A stretch of DNA of 64,000 nucleotides from Denitratimonas sp037478135 (GCF_037478135.1 NZ_JBBHDV010000002.1:186001-250000), one strand, 5' to 3'; numbered from the stretch's first letter, positions 46,404 through 55,885 are shown. The notes: generated from the sequence alone by a model not told the origin. A program made the numbers and translations.

Positions 46404-48112
46404 GCGCCGCCGACAGCCCGCTGCTGCGGGTGGAAAACCTCTGCATCGATTTCCGTACCGAAGACGGCACCGTGCGCGCCGTCGATGATCTGAGCTTCGA
46501 GATTCCGCGTGGCGGCACGCTCGGGCTGGTGGGTGAATCCGGTTCCGGCAAGAGCGTCACCGCGCTGTCGCTGATGCGCCTGCTGCCGGAGCCGCCGGCG
46601 CATATCCGGGGTGGCCGCATCCTGTTTGATGGGCAGGATCTGCTCGGGCTGTCGCCGGCTGCGATGCAGGCGATCCGTGGCAAGCGCATCGGCATGATCT
46701 TCCAGGAGCCGATGACCAGTCTGAACCCGGTCTACCGCGTCGGTGAACAGATCGCCGAGGTGCTGCGCCGGCACGAGGGTCTGAATCGGCCTGCTGCACG
46801 CGAGCGTGCGATCGAACTGCTCGATCAGGTCGGCATTCCCGATCCGAAGCGGCGCGTGGATGCCTATCCGCATGAACTGTCCGGCGGGCAGAAACAGCGC
46901 GTGATGATCGCCCAGGCGATGGCCTGCGAACCGCAGTTGCTGATCGCCGACGAGCCCACCACCGCGCTGGATGTCACCGTACAGCGCCAGGTGCTGGAGC
47001 TGATGCGTGATCTGCAGCAGCGCCACGGCATGAGCCTGCTGTTCATCACCCACGATCTTGGCGTGATGGCCGAAGTGGCCGATCAGGTGGTGGTGATGTA
47101 TCGCAGCCGCAAGGTGGAGGAGGGCGCGACCCGCGAGCTGTTCCATCATGGCCAGCATCCGTATACCCGTGGCCTGGTCGCGTGCCGGCCTTCGCTGACC
47201 ACCAATCCGCGCCGGCTGCTGACGGTGGCCGATTTCGTCGATGCCGATGGCTGCCAGGTCGAACCCGATGCTGCCCGCCTGCAACCGCAGGTCAAGCGCA
47301 GCACGGCGGAACTGGCGCAGGCGCGGGTGCAGCTTTCAGTGCAGGATCTGGTGGTGCGCTATCCGCTGCGCAGCGGCCTGTTCGGCGGTGTCAAACAATG
47401 GCTGTCGGCGGTGGATGGCGTCAGCTTCGATATCCGTCGTGGCCAGACCTACGGCCTGGTCGGTGAATCAGGTTGCGGCAAGACCACGCTCGGGCGCGCG
47501 CTGCTGCGGCTGGTGGAGCCGGCGGCCGGGCGCGTCGTGTTCGACGGGCAGGATGTCGCCACGGCCACGTCGCAGACCCTGCGTGCGTTGCGGCGGCGGA
47601 TGCAGATCGTGTTCCAGGATCCGTATGCCTCGCTTGATCCGCGCATGACCGTGGCCGATATCCTGATCGAGCCGCTGCGCGAGCACGATATCGGTGCCGG
47701 GCGCAGCGAATGGATGGATCGGGCGCGTGATCTGCTGCGAAAAGTCGGGCTGGAAGCCGCTCATCTGAGTCGCTATCCGCACGAGTTTTCCGGCGGCCAG
47801 CGCCAGCGCATCGGCATCGCACGCGCGTTGGCGGTGCAGCCGGAATTCATCGTCTGCGATGAATCGGTTTCAGCGCTGGACGTGTCGGTGCAGGCGCAGA
47901 TCCTGAACCTGCTGCTGGATCTGCAAGACGAGTTCGGCCTGACCTACCTGTTCATCTCGCACGACCTGGGCGTGGTGCGCTTCATGGCCGATGAGCTGGG
48001 CGTGATGAATCGCGGAAAATTGGTTGAAACCGGCCCGTCCGAAGCCGTGTTCAGCGATCCTCAGCAGGACTACACCCGCACCTTGCTGGCGGCGATTCCG
48101 CGCGGGTTCTGA
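46400..48112 (+). CDS. Fused oligopeptide ABC transporter ATPase (OppD-OppF type)
   Basis: The 570-residue protein carries two complete ABC domains. The first has GESGSGKSVTALSLM, LSGGQKQRVMIAQAM and LLIADEPTTALDV. The second, from about residue 315, has GESGCGKTTLGRALL, FSGGQRQRIGIARAL and IVCDESVSALDV. OppD and OppF are normally separate; here they form one chain, a known variant (as in E. coli YejF). The second Walker B reads CDESVSALD, as is common in OppF. It ends the operon. Confidence 0.93.
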   Translation: MSAADSPLLRVENLCIDFRTEDGTVRAVDDLSFEIPRGGTLGLVGESGSGKSVTALSLMRLLPEPPAHIRGGRILFDGQDLLGLSPAAMQAIRGKRIGMIFQEPMTSLNPVYRVGEQIAEVLRRHEGLNRPAARERAIELLDQVGIPDPKRRVDAYPHELSGGQKQRVMIAQAMACEPQLLIADEPTTALDVTVQRQVLELMRDLQQRHGMSLLFITHDLGVMAEVADQVVVMYRSRKVEEGATRELFHHGQHPYTRGLVACRPSLTTNPRRLLTVADFVDADGCQVEPDAARLQPQVKRSTAELAQARVQLSVQDLVVRYPLRSGLFGGVKQWLSAVDGVSFDIRRGQTYGLVGESGCGKTTLGRALLRLVEPAAGRVVFDGQDVATATSQTLRALRRRMQIVFQDPYASLDPRMTVADILIEPLREHDIGAGRSEWMDRARDLLRKVGLEAAHLSRYPHEFSGGQRQRIGIARALAVQPEFIVCDESVSALDVSVQAQILNLLLDLQDEFGLTYLFISHDLGVVRFMADELGVMNRGKLVETGPSEAVFSDPQQDYTRTLLAAIPRGF

Positions 48113-48205
48113 CCAGCCCGCTTCCTTGCCCGAATACACGCGCAAACCGTTGCCTGGGCTCAGTCGAAGGCAGCGGTGAGGGTGCAGCGCGTTGCACGCA
48201 TGTGA

Positions 48206-49594
48206 TCAGCCGGTTTGGAATACATCCGGCGTGCCGCTGGTGTTGTAGCTGAAGCCCGGGAACACCTGCGGGATTTGCGCTGGTGGCAGGCCCATGCGGT
48301 CGACCAGTGCTTCGGAAATGATCTGGCGGAAATCGGTGGTGACGGCCACGTCCTGGCTTTCGTACAGGCTGTTGTCGTCAAGTCCGGGGAACGTGCCGTG
48401 CAGCTGGCCACCGCTTACGCGATTGCCCAGCGCCATCATGATGTTGCCGTAGCCGTGGTCGGTGCCGGCCGAGGCGTTGGGCAGGAAACGCCGCCCGAAT
48501 TCGCTCTGCACGATCACCGTGACCTTGTGCATCAGGTTCAGGCCGCCACCGATGGAGTGGGCGTTGAGATCGGTATAGAACGCATCCAGCCCGTGCCCGA
48601 GTTCTTCCACGAGGTTGCCGAACCAGTCGTAGTGGCCGGCGACGCCGGGATTGGGCATGCCCTGGCCTTCGTGCGTGTCCCAGAAGCCGTGATCGATGGC
48701 GGCGGCGATCAGGCCGGTCTTGATCGGGGATTTGAGCATCTGCGCCAGATTTCGCAGTTGCGTGCCGAAGCTGCCGCTCGGGTAGACGGCGCCGCCACCC
48801 GGGGTGTAGCCATTGGCGCTGAAATCGTGTTCGCGCATCACTTCCAGTGCGTCAGCGGCATCGCGCCCGGCACGTTCCAGCGACGAGTTGCCACTCCACA
48901 GCGGGTAGATCTGGGTATCCGCACCGCGCTGGTTCCAGTTCCACTGGAAGCCATCGACACGGAACTGTTCAGCGCTGTTGAAACCCACTGCCTGATCCAG
49001 CCCGATCAGACTGGTCTGCATATTGCTGCCGAAACCGAAGGCCGGCGCGATCAGCGGAGCAGGCAGGCCGGGAGTGCCGCTGATGGCGGAAAGATAGCGC
49101 GCCAGCCAGCCGCTGCCACCGCCGGTGATGCCGGGCGTGCCCAGTTCCATCATCGCCTGGGCCTCGAAATGGCTGCGGTTGGGCGTGGGCATGCCGGTGG
49201 CATGCACGACCGCCAGCCGGTTGGCGTTGTAGAGCTTTTGCAGCCACTTGGGCGTGGTGCCGATGCCGTCGCCGGTGCCGCCGCCAGCACGTGGGTGCCA
49301 GCCCCAGTTGCTGCCGGTACCGCTGGCAGAGACGCGCCGCAGCCGCTCCACTGGAATGGCCAGACTGCCACGGGTGTTGACGTAAGGAATGCGATCCGGC
49401 CCGGCATAGGGCGTCAGCAGATGCAGGCCGTCGATGGCACCGCGCAGAAACACGTAGACCAGCACATCGCCGCTGGCGGCGCTCTTGCCGCCGGCAAGCG
49501 CGAGCGGATCGAAGAAGACCATCGTGCTGCCGCTGCCGGCGGCCATGGCGGCGGCGCAGCAGCCTTTCAGGAAATCGCGGCGGTTGCCTTGCAT
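48206..49594 (-). CDS. DUF1501 family protein with twin-arginine signal
   Basis: The 462-residue protein opens MQGNRRDFLKGCCAAAMAAG, a twin-arginine (RRDFLKG) signal. The family signatures LVYVFLRGAIDGLHLLTPYA, FEAQAMMELGTPG, VIVQSEFGRRFLPNASAGTD and HGYGNIMMALG place it in DUF1501, an alkaline-phosphatase-like sulfatase-fold family of unknown function. It lies 19 bp after a DUF1800 gene, the common genomic pair. Export in folded form is expected. Confidence 0.9.
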   Translation of the reverse strand: MQGNRRDFLKGCCAAAMAAGSGSTMVFFDPLALAGGKSAASGDVLVYVFLRGAIDGLHLLTPYAGPDRIPYVNTRGSLAIPVERLRRVSASGTGSNWGWHPRAGGGTGDGIGTTPKWLQKLYNANRLAVVHATGMPTPNRSHFEAQAMMELGTPGITGGGSGWLARYLSAISGTPGLPAPLIAPAFGFGSNMQTSLIGLDQAVGFNSAEQFRVDGFQWNWNQRGADTQIYPLWSGNSSLERAGRDAADALEVMREHDFSANGYTPGGGAVYPSGSFGTQLRNLAQMLKSPIKTGLIAAAIDHGFWDTHEGQGMPNPGVAGHYDWFGNLVEELGHGLDAFYTDLNAHSIGGGLNLMHKVTVIVQSEFGRRFLPNASAGTDHGYGNIMMALGNRVSGGQLHGTFPGLDDNSLYESQDVAVTTDFRQIISEALVDRMGLPPAQIPQVFPGFSYNTSGTPDVFQTG

Positions 49595-49613
49595 GGGTGG
49601 GACTCCGGCAGGT

Positions 49614-51371
49614 TCAGCGGTGGTAGAACTCGGGGCACATCATCAGCAGCGACACCGTGGTGCGCAGTCGTCCCAGGGTGTAGTACTTGTCCGGGTTCTG
49701 CTCATTGGCCCACTCGTTGTTCCAGGTCAGTTGCGTGGTTGCGGCGGCTGCCGTATTGGCCTTCTGGCCGAGGAAGCGCACCAGTTGATCACGCCGTTCC
49801 TGCACGAGGGCGTAGCCGTAGATCCGGCCGATCCAGAAATCCACGACCGCCCCGGCGGTGGACTGCGGTGGGCCGGGGAATGCGGCGCGGGTGACCTGTT
49901 CGATGCGTTGGAAATAGGCGGTGGGTGAGTTCGCATCGCTGCCTGGCGTGCGCATCTCGGTCAGGCGCGCAAGTGTCCGCCAGGTCTGCGCGAGCGGGCT
50001 GACTGCCTGCCATTTGCTTGCGCGGTCGGGATAGCCGTCGGGCGTGGGCCAGAGGAACGGGCCATGGCCGCTCTGGTGCAGGCGCGTGGTGAGATCGGCG
50101 TAATCGTTCCACGCGACTCCCGCTGGTTGCCGCACCCGTGGCGTCAGTTCCGCCGAGGTGGCGCGCAACGATTGCATCAGCGCCTCCCACGGGCGCTTGA
50201 CCTTGTCGCCCCAGCTTTCCTTGAAGGCGGCCGAGGTCAGGATGTGGCGCAGCACCTGGGCGATCTGGTCTGGCGCGTCCCAGCGCGACTGCCACAACGC
50301 CGCTGCCGAATCGATCAGGCTTTGCGGTGGTTCGTCCCCGATGAAACGCACGCACAGCTTGCGGCAGATGTTGCGGGCGGTGCCCAGGTGCTGGGAAAGC
50401 TGGTCGAACACGCGGTGGCCATCGGCCAGTGCCGGACGGTTGGCGACCATGTAGCGGCCGAGGAAATACTTGCCGGCACGGTCGTGCCATGGCGCGTGGT
50501 AGAGGAACTCGCCGGTGTCGTATTCGGGCGAGTTCGGGAATTCCCAGTGATCGTCGCGCATCGTCCAGCCGGTCAGCGCGCGGGCGGCCTCGTAGACATC
50601 GTTGTCGCAGTAGCCGAGCGGGATATTGTTCCCGTCCAGCGGCACTTCTTCCGGATCGTTCGTGGGGTAGTAGTGCGCAGCGCCCAGAGTGTGCAGTTCG
50701 CACAGTTCGCGCGCGAAGTTCTCGTTGAAACCGGCCCCACGGCTGGACTTGTTGTCCAGATACACCAGCATCGCCGGGGCCTTGGCGACTTCTTCCAGCA
50801 GGGCACGGAAGTTGCCGAGCGCATGGAAGCGGTTGCTGCTGTTCTTGCCGCGCATCACGTCGCGGTCGTAGTGCATGAACACCGGTGCGATGCTGAATTC
50901 CCAGCCCTGCACATTGAAGTGGTTGTGCCAGAAATCCACCATCACTTCGTACAACTGGCGTTTGCTGTAGACCGCCCGGATCAGCTTGATGCAGGCGGCT
51001 TCGTCGCAGGGGTAGTAGCGCTGCGGCCAGCCCTGGGAATCGCCACGCACGTACTTGGCCCACATCTGCGACAGCGACATCGTGTAGGTGGCGTAGTTGC
51101 CGGCCGAAATGCGGTTGTTGCAGTCGGTGTCGCTGATCGAGTCGGGATTGAGCTGTGCGGTCAGCCATGCGTTCAGCCGCGTATCGTCATTGCTGCCCAG
51201 CGCGTTGAAAGCGGCCACCTCGTCGGGGCGCGGGCCGTAGCCGCATTTGGTCAGCACGCGCACCGCGAACGGTGGCAGTTGCACGGGAGGTTCGGGTGGG
51301 GTGGGCGACTCGAAGCTGTCGCTGAACAGGGCCTCGCTGCCGGTCTTGGGGGAGGGCGTGATCGCGTCCAT
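49614..51371 (-). CDS. DUF1800 family protein
   Basis: ATG 51371 gives 585 residues, avoiding an upstream in-frame ATG 48 bp away. A standard signal peptide is not evident; instead the N-terminus carries SEALFSDSFESPTPPEPPV. The DUF1800 core is seen in VRVLTKCGYGPRPDEVAAFN, DFWHNHFNVQG, YDRDVMRGKNSSNRFHALGN, NENFARELCELHTLGA and AARALTGWTM. It is the first gene of the DUF1800-DUF1501 pair. The family's biochemical role is unknown. Confidence 0.9.
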   Translation of the reverse strand: MDAITPSPKTGSEALFSDSFESPTPPEPPVQLPPFAVRVLTKCGYGPRPDEVAAFNALGSNDDTRLNAWLTAQLNPDSISDTDCNNRISAGNYATYTMSLSQMWAKYVRGDSQGWPQRYYPCDEAACIKLIRAVYSKRQLYEVMVDFWHNHFNVQGWEFSIAPVFMHYDRDVMRGKNSSNRFHALGNFRALLEEVAKAPAMLVYLDNKSSRGAGFNENFARELCELHTLGAAHYYPTNDPEEVPLDGNNIPLGYCDNDVYEAARALTGWTMRDDHWEFPNSPEYDTGEFLYHAPWHDRAGKYFLGRYMVANRPALADGHRVFDQLSQHLGTARNICRKLCVRFIGDEPPQSLIDSAAALWQSRWDAPDQIAQVLRHILTSAAFKESWGDKVKRPWEALMQSLRATSAELTPRVRQPAGVAWNDYADLTTRLHQSGHGPFLWPTPDGYPDRASKWQAVSPLAQTWRTLARLTEMRTPGSDANSPTAYFQRIEQVTRAAFPGPPQSTAGAVVDFWIGRIYGYALVQERRDQLVRFLGQKANTAAAATTQLTWNNEWANEQNPDKYYTLGRLRTTVSLLMMCPEFYHR

Positions 51372-51517
51372 CGGCGGTATCCGATCCGGGTGGCTGGAAG
51401 TTGTCACACTGCGCAACAAATTGTTACACAGTGTGACAATAGCTGCCGGGGTTTTGCCGTGTCGTGCGTCAGGTCACGGTTGTGCCGCGCGGATGGCTCA
51501 GCGCCGTGCGGGATGCC

Positions 51518-52228
51518 TCAGCCGCCGGCTTCGTTGCGCAGCAGCACCACGGTGATGTTGTCCGAGCCGCCGCCATCCAGTGCCGCCAGCACCAGTTGGT
51601 CCACGCACTCCTGTGCGGAAAGGCCGGTCTTGGCCAGGACGCCCGCGATGGTGGCGTCGTCCACTTCTTCGGTCAGGCCATCGCTGCACAGTAACAGCTG
51701 CATGCCGGGTTTGAGCTCGCCACGGATCACTTCCACGTTCAGCGATTGCGGGTCGGTGACGCCCAGCGCCTGGGTGATGACGTTGCGGTGCGGATGGCTG
51801 CGCGCCTGTTCCGGCGTGATCGCGCCCTGGTCGATCAGTTCCTGCACATAGGAGTGGTCCTGCGAAAGCTGGCGCAGGTGGCCGTCCCACAGGTAGATGC
51901 GGCTGTCGCCGACCCACGCGATTTCGAACTGCATGCCGTTGAAACGCGCGGCAACCACGGTGGTGCCCATCGGCAGGGCTTCGGCGCGACGGCGCGACTG
52001 GCGGATGATTTCCTGATCGGCGGCGCGGATGGCTTCGGGCAGTCCGTGGCCTTCGCGTACATGGTTGACGATGGTGTCGCGCGCCAGCGCGCTGGCCACT
52101 TCGCCGAACTCGTGCCCGCCCATGCCGTCGGCGACCAGCCACAGGCCCAGTTGCGAGTCGCCGTAGTAGGTGTCTTCGTTGTGTTCGCGCCGCAGACCGA
52201 CGTGAGTGAGGTGGCCGAATTCGATCAT
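51518..52228 (-). CDS. PP2C-family Ser/Thr protein phosphatase (Stp1-like)
   Basis: The 236-residue protein has the complete PP2C motif set: LRREHNEDTYYGD, LVADGMGGHEFGEVAS, IAWVGDSRIYLWDG, LLCSDGLTEEVDD and GGSDNITVVLL. Mg/Mn-binding aspartates are intact. It would remove phosphate from Ser/Thr proteins. No cognate kinase lies in this window; the FHA-cyclase at 39325 is the only possible phosphothreonine reader here. Confidence 0.93.
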   Translation of the reverse strand: MIEFGHLTHVGLRREHNEDTYYGDSQLGLWLVADGMGGHEFGEVASALARDTIVNHVREGHGLPEAIRAADQEIIRQSRRRAEALPMGTTVVAARFNGMQFEIAWVGDSRIYLWDGHLRQLSQDHSYVQELIDQGAITPEQARSHPHRNVITQALGVTDPQSLNVEVIRGELKPGMQLLLCSDGLTEEVDDATIAGVLAKTGLSAQECVDQLVLAALDGGGSDNITVVLLRNEAGG

Positions 52229-52480
52229 CGGTTGCTGTGTTTCCGGACCTGCGATTTCAACGCAGGACGCTGGTTGTGGTCGGCACCCGCCCGACCAGCG
52301 CCGGACGGCCCCTGGCGGAACCTTCGGGCATCATGCCGTGGGGCCGGAAAGCGGCGCAAGTGGAAGAACGTACGCGCGGGAACGGTGTATTGTGCCGTGC
52401 TTGCAATGAAGCCCACTTGTACGGGCGTGTCAGTAGCCGTATCATTCGCGGCCCTTCCTGCTGCTGCCGGGTGGGAAATC

Positions 52481-52570
<90 letters not shown>

Positions 52571-52578
52571 GATACATC

Positions 52579-52607
52579 AAAAAGCCGCTGATCCCAGCGG
52601 CTTTTTT
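52579..52607 (+). terminator. Rho-independent terminator of the tRNA-Ser gene
   Basis: Arms AAAAGCCGCT / AGCGGCTTTT around GATCCC, followed by a T-run, start 9 nt after the tRNA. Confidence 0.9.
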
Positions 52608-52753
52608 GTTGCCCGGCTGATTCCTGCCCGCCGTTGTACCCGCCACGCTGTTTGCGATCCATTCGGTCAGCCATCAATCCATCCCACAACACGCGTGCGT
52701 GGAGTGGGAAGTTCTGGCAGGCTGGCGGGCCCTTTTGAGTGTGGTTGGCCGGC

Positions 52754-53134
52754 ATGTCCGAAATTCTCGTTCCTGTCTCGTTCGGCGAGTTGCTGGACAA
52801 GATCGCAATCCTGCAGATCAAGTCCGAGCGCATGACCGATGCCACCAAGCTGGCCAATGTGCGGCATGAGTTGGCGGCGCTGGAGCGCACCTGGATGGCG
52901 CATCCGGCTTCCGGGCGCGAGGTGGCGCAGTTGCGGGCGCGGTTGAAGGCGGTCAACGAGCGCCTGTGGGAGATCGAGGACGATATCCGTGATGCCGATG
53001 CCGGCGGCGTGTTCGATCAGGGCTTCATCGAGCTGGCGCGCTCGGTCTATCTGAACAACGACGAGCGCGCGCGGATCAAGCGCGAGCTGAATCTGGCGCT
53101 GGGTTCGGCTTTCGTCGAGGAAAAGTCGTACTGA
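52754..53134 (+). CDS. DUF6165-like small protein
   Basis: The 126-residue protein starts MSEILVPVSFGELLDKIAIL and has a helical middle with coiled-coil character (LKAVNERLWEIEDDIRDAD), then SVYLNNDERARIKRELNLAL. This pattern is shared by DUF6165 proteins, often adjacent to LPS heptosyltransferase genes. The glycosyltransferase at 53208 is the convergent neighbour, consistent with this. Function unknown. Confidence 0.8.
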   Translation: MSEILVPVSFGELLDKIAILQIKSERMTDATKLANVRHELAALERTWMAHPASGREVAQLRARLKAVNERLWEIEDDIRDADAGGVFDQGFIELARSVYLNNDERARIKRELNLALGSAFVEEKSY

Positions 53135-53207
53135 TCGCGGTGTGCGCGGCGCTTGTGCCGATGCCGGGTTCCGGGTCGTGCTGGGCCGTGTCAAGTTCTG
53201 GTGCTGC

Positions 53208-54263
53208 TCAGCCCGGGCGGCGCAGTTCGGCGGTGCAGCGGTCGATGCAGTCGGTGACTTCGTCCACGCCGATCAGGTCCATGACGCCGGGAAACTCGAC
53301 CCGCTTGCCCCAGCGCAGCGCGCTCGCCGGCTTCTTCAGGAACTGGCGTGCGGCCGCGTCGTAATGGTTGACGGTGAAGCGCAGGTCCGAGTGCGGGCCG
53401 CTGCGCTGTGCGTCGGTGCAGGCGTACAGCCCGACGACCTTGGTGCCCAGCGCGTTGGCGATGTGCACCGGGCCCGAATCCGGGCCGAGCAGGATGTCGG
53501 CGCGTTCCAGCAGGGCCATCAGCTGCTTCAAGGTGTCGCGCCCGACCAGATCCAGCGCCGGTTCCTTCATTGCGGCAAGAATCGCGTCGGCGGTCTGGCG
53601 TTCCAGTTCGCTGCGCCCGCCGCAGATCACGATGCGGTAGCCATGCTGGCGTGCGGCATGGTCGGCGGCAGCGGCATAGCGCTGCGCCGACCAGTTTCGC
53701 AGCGGATGGCTGGAGCAGGGTGAGAGAATCAGGGTGGGCGTGTCGCCGGGTAGTTGCCCGGCGGCCCATTCGCGCGCGGCTTCGGGAATCGGCAGGCGCC
53801 ATTCGACCCGGGTCTGTTCCAGCCCCAGCGGTAGGGCGAAGCGCCCGAGCACATCCAGCACATGGCTGCCGCCGGCGGGAATGCGGCGGTTGATGACGAG
53901 GCTGTGGCCTTCCTTGCTGCGTGCGCGGTCGTAGCCGATTTTCAGCGGGGCGTCGATGCCGAAGGCCAGCAGGTTGGCGCGTGCCGCCAGTTGCATCTGC
54001 AACAGGGCATCGAACGGGCGGCCAGCCATGCGCTGCCAGAGTTCGCGCATGCCGCGCCAGCCGGATTTCTTGTCGTAGACGATGAATTCGACGCCCTCAA
54101 GTCCGTCCAGCAGCATGCGCTCGCCCCTGCCGATGATCCAGCTGATGCGGGTTTGCGGCCAGTGGCGCTGCACGGTGCGCACCAGCGGCACCACGTGCGT
54201 GGCATCGCCCAGGGCGGAAAGGCGCAGCAGGGCGATGTGTTCGGGCGGGTCGATCAGGCTCAA
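53208..54263 (-). CDS. Glycosyltransferase family 9 (LPS heptosyltransferase-like)
   Basis: No ATG fits the N-terminus, so the TTG at 54263 is used (then SLIDPPEHIALLRLSALGDA, the family's N-terminal motif IALLRLSALGD). This gives 351 residues. The GT9 signature is clear in SPCSSHPLRNWSAQRYAAAA and ILLGPDSGPVHIANALGTK. It would add a heptose to the LPS inner core in the cytoplasm. The coding start is only 26 bp from the divergent kdkA start. Confidence 0.9.
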   Translation of the reverse strand: MSLIDPPEHIALLRLSALGDATHVVPLVRTVQRHWPQTRISWIIGRGERMLLDGLEGVEFIVYDKKSGWRGMRELWQRMAGRPFDALLQMQLAARANLLAFGIDAPLKIGYDRARSKEGHSLVINRRIPAGGSHVLDVLGRFALPLGLEQTRVEWRLPIPEAAREWAAGQLPGDTPTLILSPCSSHPLRNWSAQRYAAAADHAARQHGYRIVICGGRSELERQTADAILAAMKEPALDLVGRDTLKQLMALLERADILLGPDSGPVHIANALGTKVVGLYACTDAQRSGPHSDLRFTVNHYDAAARQFLKKPASALRWGKRVEFPGVMDLIGVDEVTDCIDRCTAELRRPG

Positions 54264-54289
54264 GTTGTTACACTCTTTGGCGGGGTGGC

Positions 54290-55045
54290 ATGGAGTGGGT
54301 GATGTCCGGCATCGGGCCGAAGGAACTGGATATCCGGCGTTCTGCATTCGCGCAGGGCGGGATTCTGTTTGACGCCAACAGCCTGCCACAAGCCGTGCCG
54401 GCGATGCTCGAACCGGATCACTGGCCCGGTGCGGTGCCGCTGGATGGGCGTGGCGGTCGTGGCGTGCCGTGGCTGGTGCGCGGCGATTTCGGTGAGGCGG
54501 TGCTGCGCCATTACCGCCGTGGCGGCTTGGTCGGGCGGGTGATTTCCGATCATTACCTCTACAGCGGGCAGGCGCGGGTACGCAGCCTGCGCGAGTTCGA
54601 ACTGTTGGCGCAGTTGTGGCGCAAGGGTCTGCCGGTGCCGCGTCCGCTGCTGGCCGGTTGGCAGCGCGACGGGCTGCACTATCGCGCCGACCTGATGACA
54701 CTGCGCGTACCGTGCGCGCGCACCTTGGCCGAGCTTCTGGCGGCGGATGCGTCGACACCTTGGACGGACATCGGGCGGACGATTGCGCGTTTCCATCAGG
54801 CCGGTGTCTTTCATGCCGATCTGAATGCGCACAATGTCATGATCGATGCCGATGACAAGGTCTGGCTGATTGATTTTGATCGCGGTCGGCTGCGGGTGCC
54901 GTCGCAGGACTGGCAGCGCGCCAATCTGCGCCGGCTGCGGCGTTCGCTGGACAAGCTTGGAGGCGTCGCGGCGGGCGACTGGCAGGCGCTGGAAGCGGCC
55001 TATCTGGAAAGCATCGCCGGGCATGTGCGGGAGCAGTCGGCGTGA
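54290..55045 (+). CDS. kdkA: 3-deoxy-D-manno-octulosonic acid (KDO) kinase
   Basis: The 251-residue protein belongs to the KdkA/WaaP kinase family, which phosphorylates KDO in lipid A-core. Kinase motifs are GVFHADLNAHNVMID (catalytic loop) and VWLIDFDRGRLR (DFD metal motif). HYRRGGLVGRVISDHYLYSG is typical of KdkA. ATG 54290 and ATG 54302 are both possible. The stop overlaps the GTG of the MBL-fold gene. Confidence 0.93.
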   Translation: MEWVMSGIGPKELDIRRSAFAQGGILFDANSLPQAVPAMLEPDHWPGAVPLDGRGGRGVPWLVRGDFGEAVLRHYRRGGLVGRVISDHYLYSGQARVRSLREFELLAQLWRKGLPVPRPLLAGWQRDGLHYRADLMTLRVPCARTLAELLAADASTPWTDIGRTIARFHQAGVFHADLNAHNVMIDADDKVWLIDFDRGRLRVPSQDWQRANLRRLRRSLDKLGGVAAGDWQALEAAYLESIAGHVREQSA

Positions 55046-55803
55046 GTGCCTGGAATCTGCACTTCCTCGGCGTGGGCAATGCCAGTGCGGTGGAACTGGG
55101 TTCGGCCAGTGCGGTGCTGGAGCGTGACGGGGAGCCGTTGCTGCTGATCGATTGCGGGCAGGAGGCGTTGACCGCTTACCTTGAACGCTACGGGCAGGCG
55201 CCGCGTGCGCTGTTCCTGACGCATACGCATCTGGACCATGTGGCCGGCATGGAGCGGCTGTTCGTGCAGCTGTATTTCGATCCGGCACGGCGTGGCGATT
55301 GCCGGATGTATGTGCCGGCGCCGCTGGTGCCATGGGTGCAGCGGCGTGTGGCCGATTACCCTGGCGTGCTGGCCGAAGGCGGGGTCAATTACTGGGATGC
55401 GTTTCGGCTGATTCCGCATTCACGCGGCTTTTGGCACGAGGGCTGCTGGTTTCAGGTGTTCCCGGTGCGGCATCACGCGCCCGATACCGCGTTCGGCCTC
55501 GCGCTGCCGGGCAGCTTTGTCTACACCGGCGATACCAGGCCGATTCCCGAGCGCCTGCTGGCTTTGGACGCCGATGTGCCGATCGCGCACGACTGCGGGC
55601 TGGTCGGCAATCCTTCGCACAGCGGCATTGATGATCTGGAACGCGAATACCCGCCGGAACTGCTGGGCCGCCTGCATCTTTACCATTACGGCTCGGCTGC
55701 CGATGGCCAGGCCTTGCAGGCGCGCGGCTATCGCGTGCTGTTGCCGGGCAGCAATCTGCCGCTGGCGCCGCCGCGTGTGGCGGAGGATGTGGCTGGCGGC
55801 TGA
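55042..55803 (+). CDS. MBL-fold metallo-hydrolase
   Basis: The GTG start overlaps the kdkA stop (GTGA). The 253-residue protein has the metal site LFLTHTHLDHVAGMERLF, plus VFPVRHHAPDTAFG, FVYTGDTRP and IAHDCGLV, the RNase Z-like/beta-lactamase fold ligands. Substrate unknown. Coupling to kdkA suggests a related envelope role, which is inference. Confidence 0.87.
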   Translation: MSAWNLHFLGVGNASAVELGSASAVLERDGEPLLLIDCGQEALTAYLERYGQAPRALFLTHTHLDHVAGMERLFVQLYFDPARRGDCRMYVPAPLVPWVQRRVADYPGVLAEGGVNYWDAFRLIPHSRGFWHEGCWFQVFPVRHHAPDTAFGLALPGSFVYTGDTRPIPERLLALDADVPIAHDCGLVGNPSHSGIDDLEREYPPELLGRLHLYHYGSAADGQALQARGYRVLLPGSNLPLAPPRVAEDVAGG

Positions 55804-55846
55804 TGGCCAGGTGACGTCGCGCCGGGCGGCGCCAAGGTTCGTTGCG

Positions 55847-55885
55847 GAAAAGAAAACCCCGCACCCGGACAGGCCGGATGCGGGG
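55847..55885 (-). terminator. Rho-independent terminator of the lipase-DUF4785 operon
   Basis: Arms CCCCGCACCCGG (55857-55868) and CCGGATGCGGGG (55874-55885) pair with one mismatch; the minus strand continues TTTTCTTTTCC. It lies 20 bp after the stop at 55906. Confidence 0.9.
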
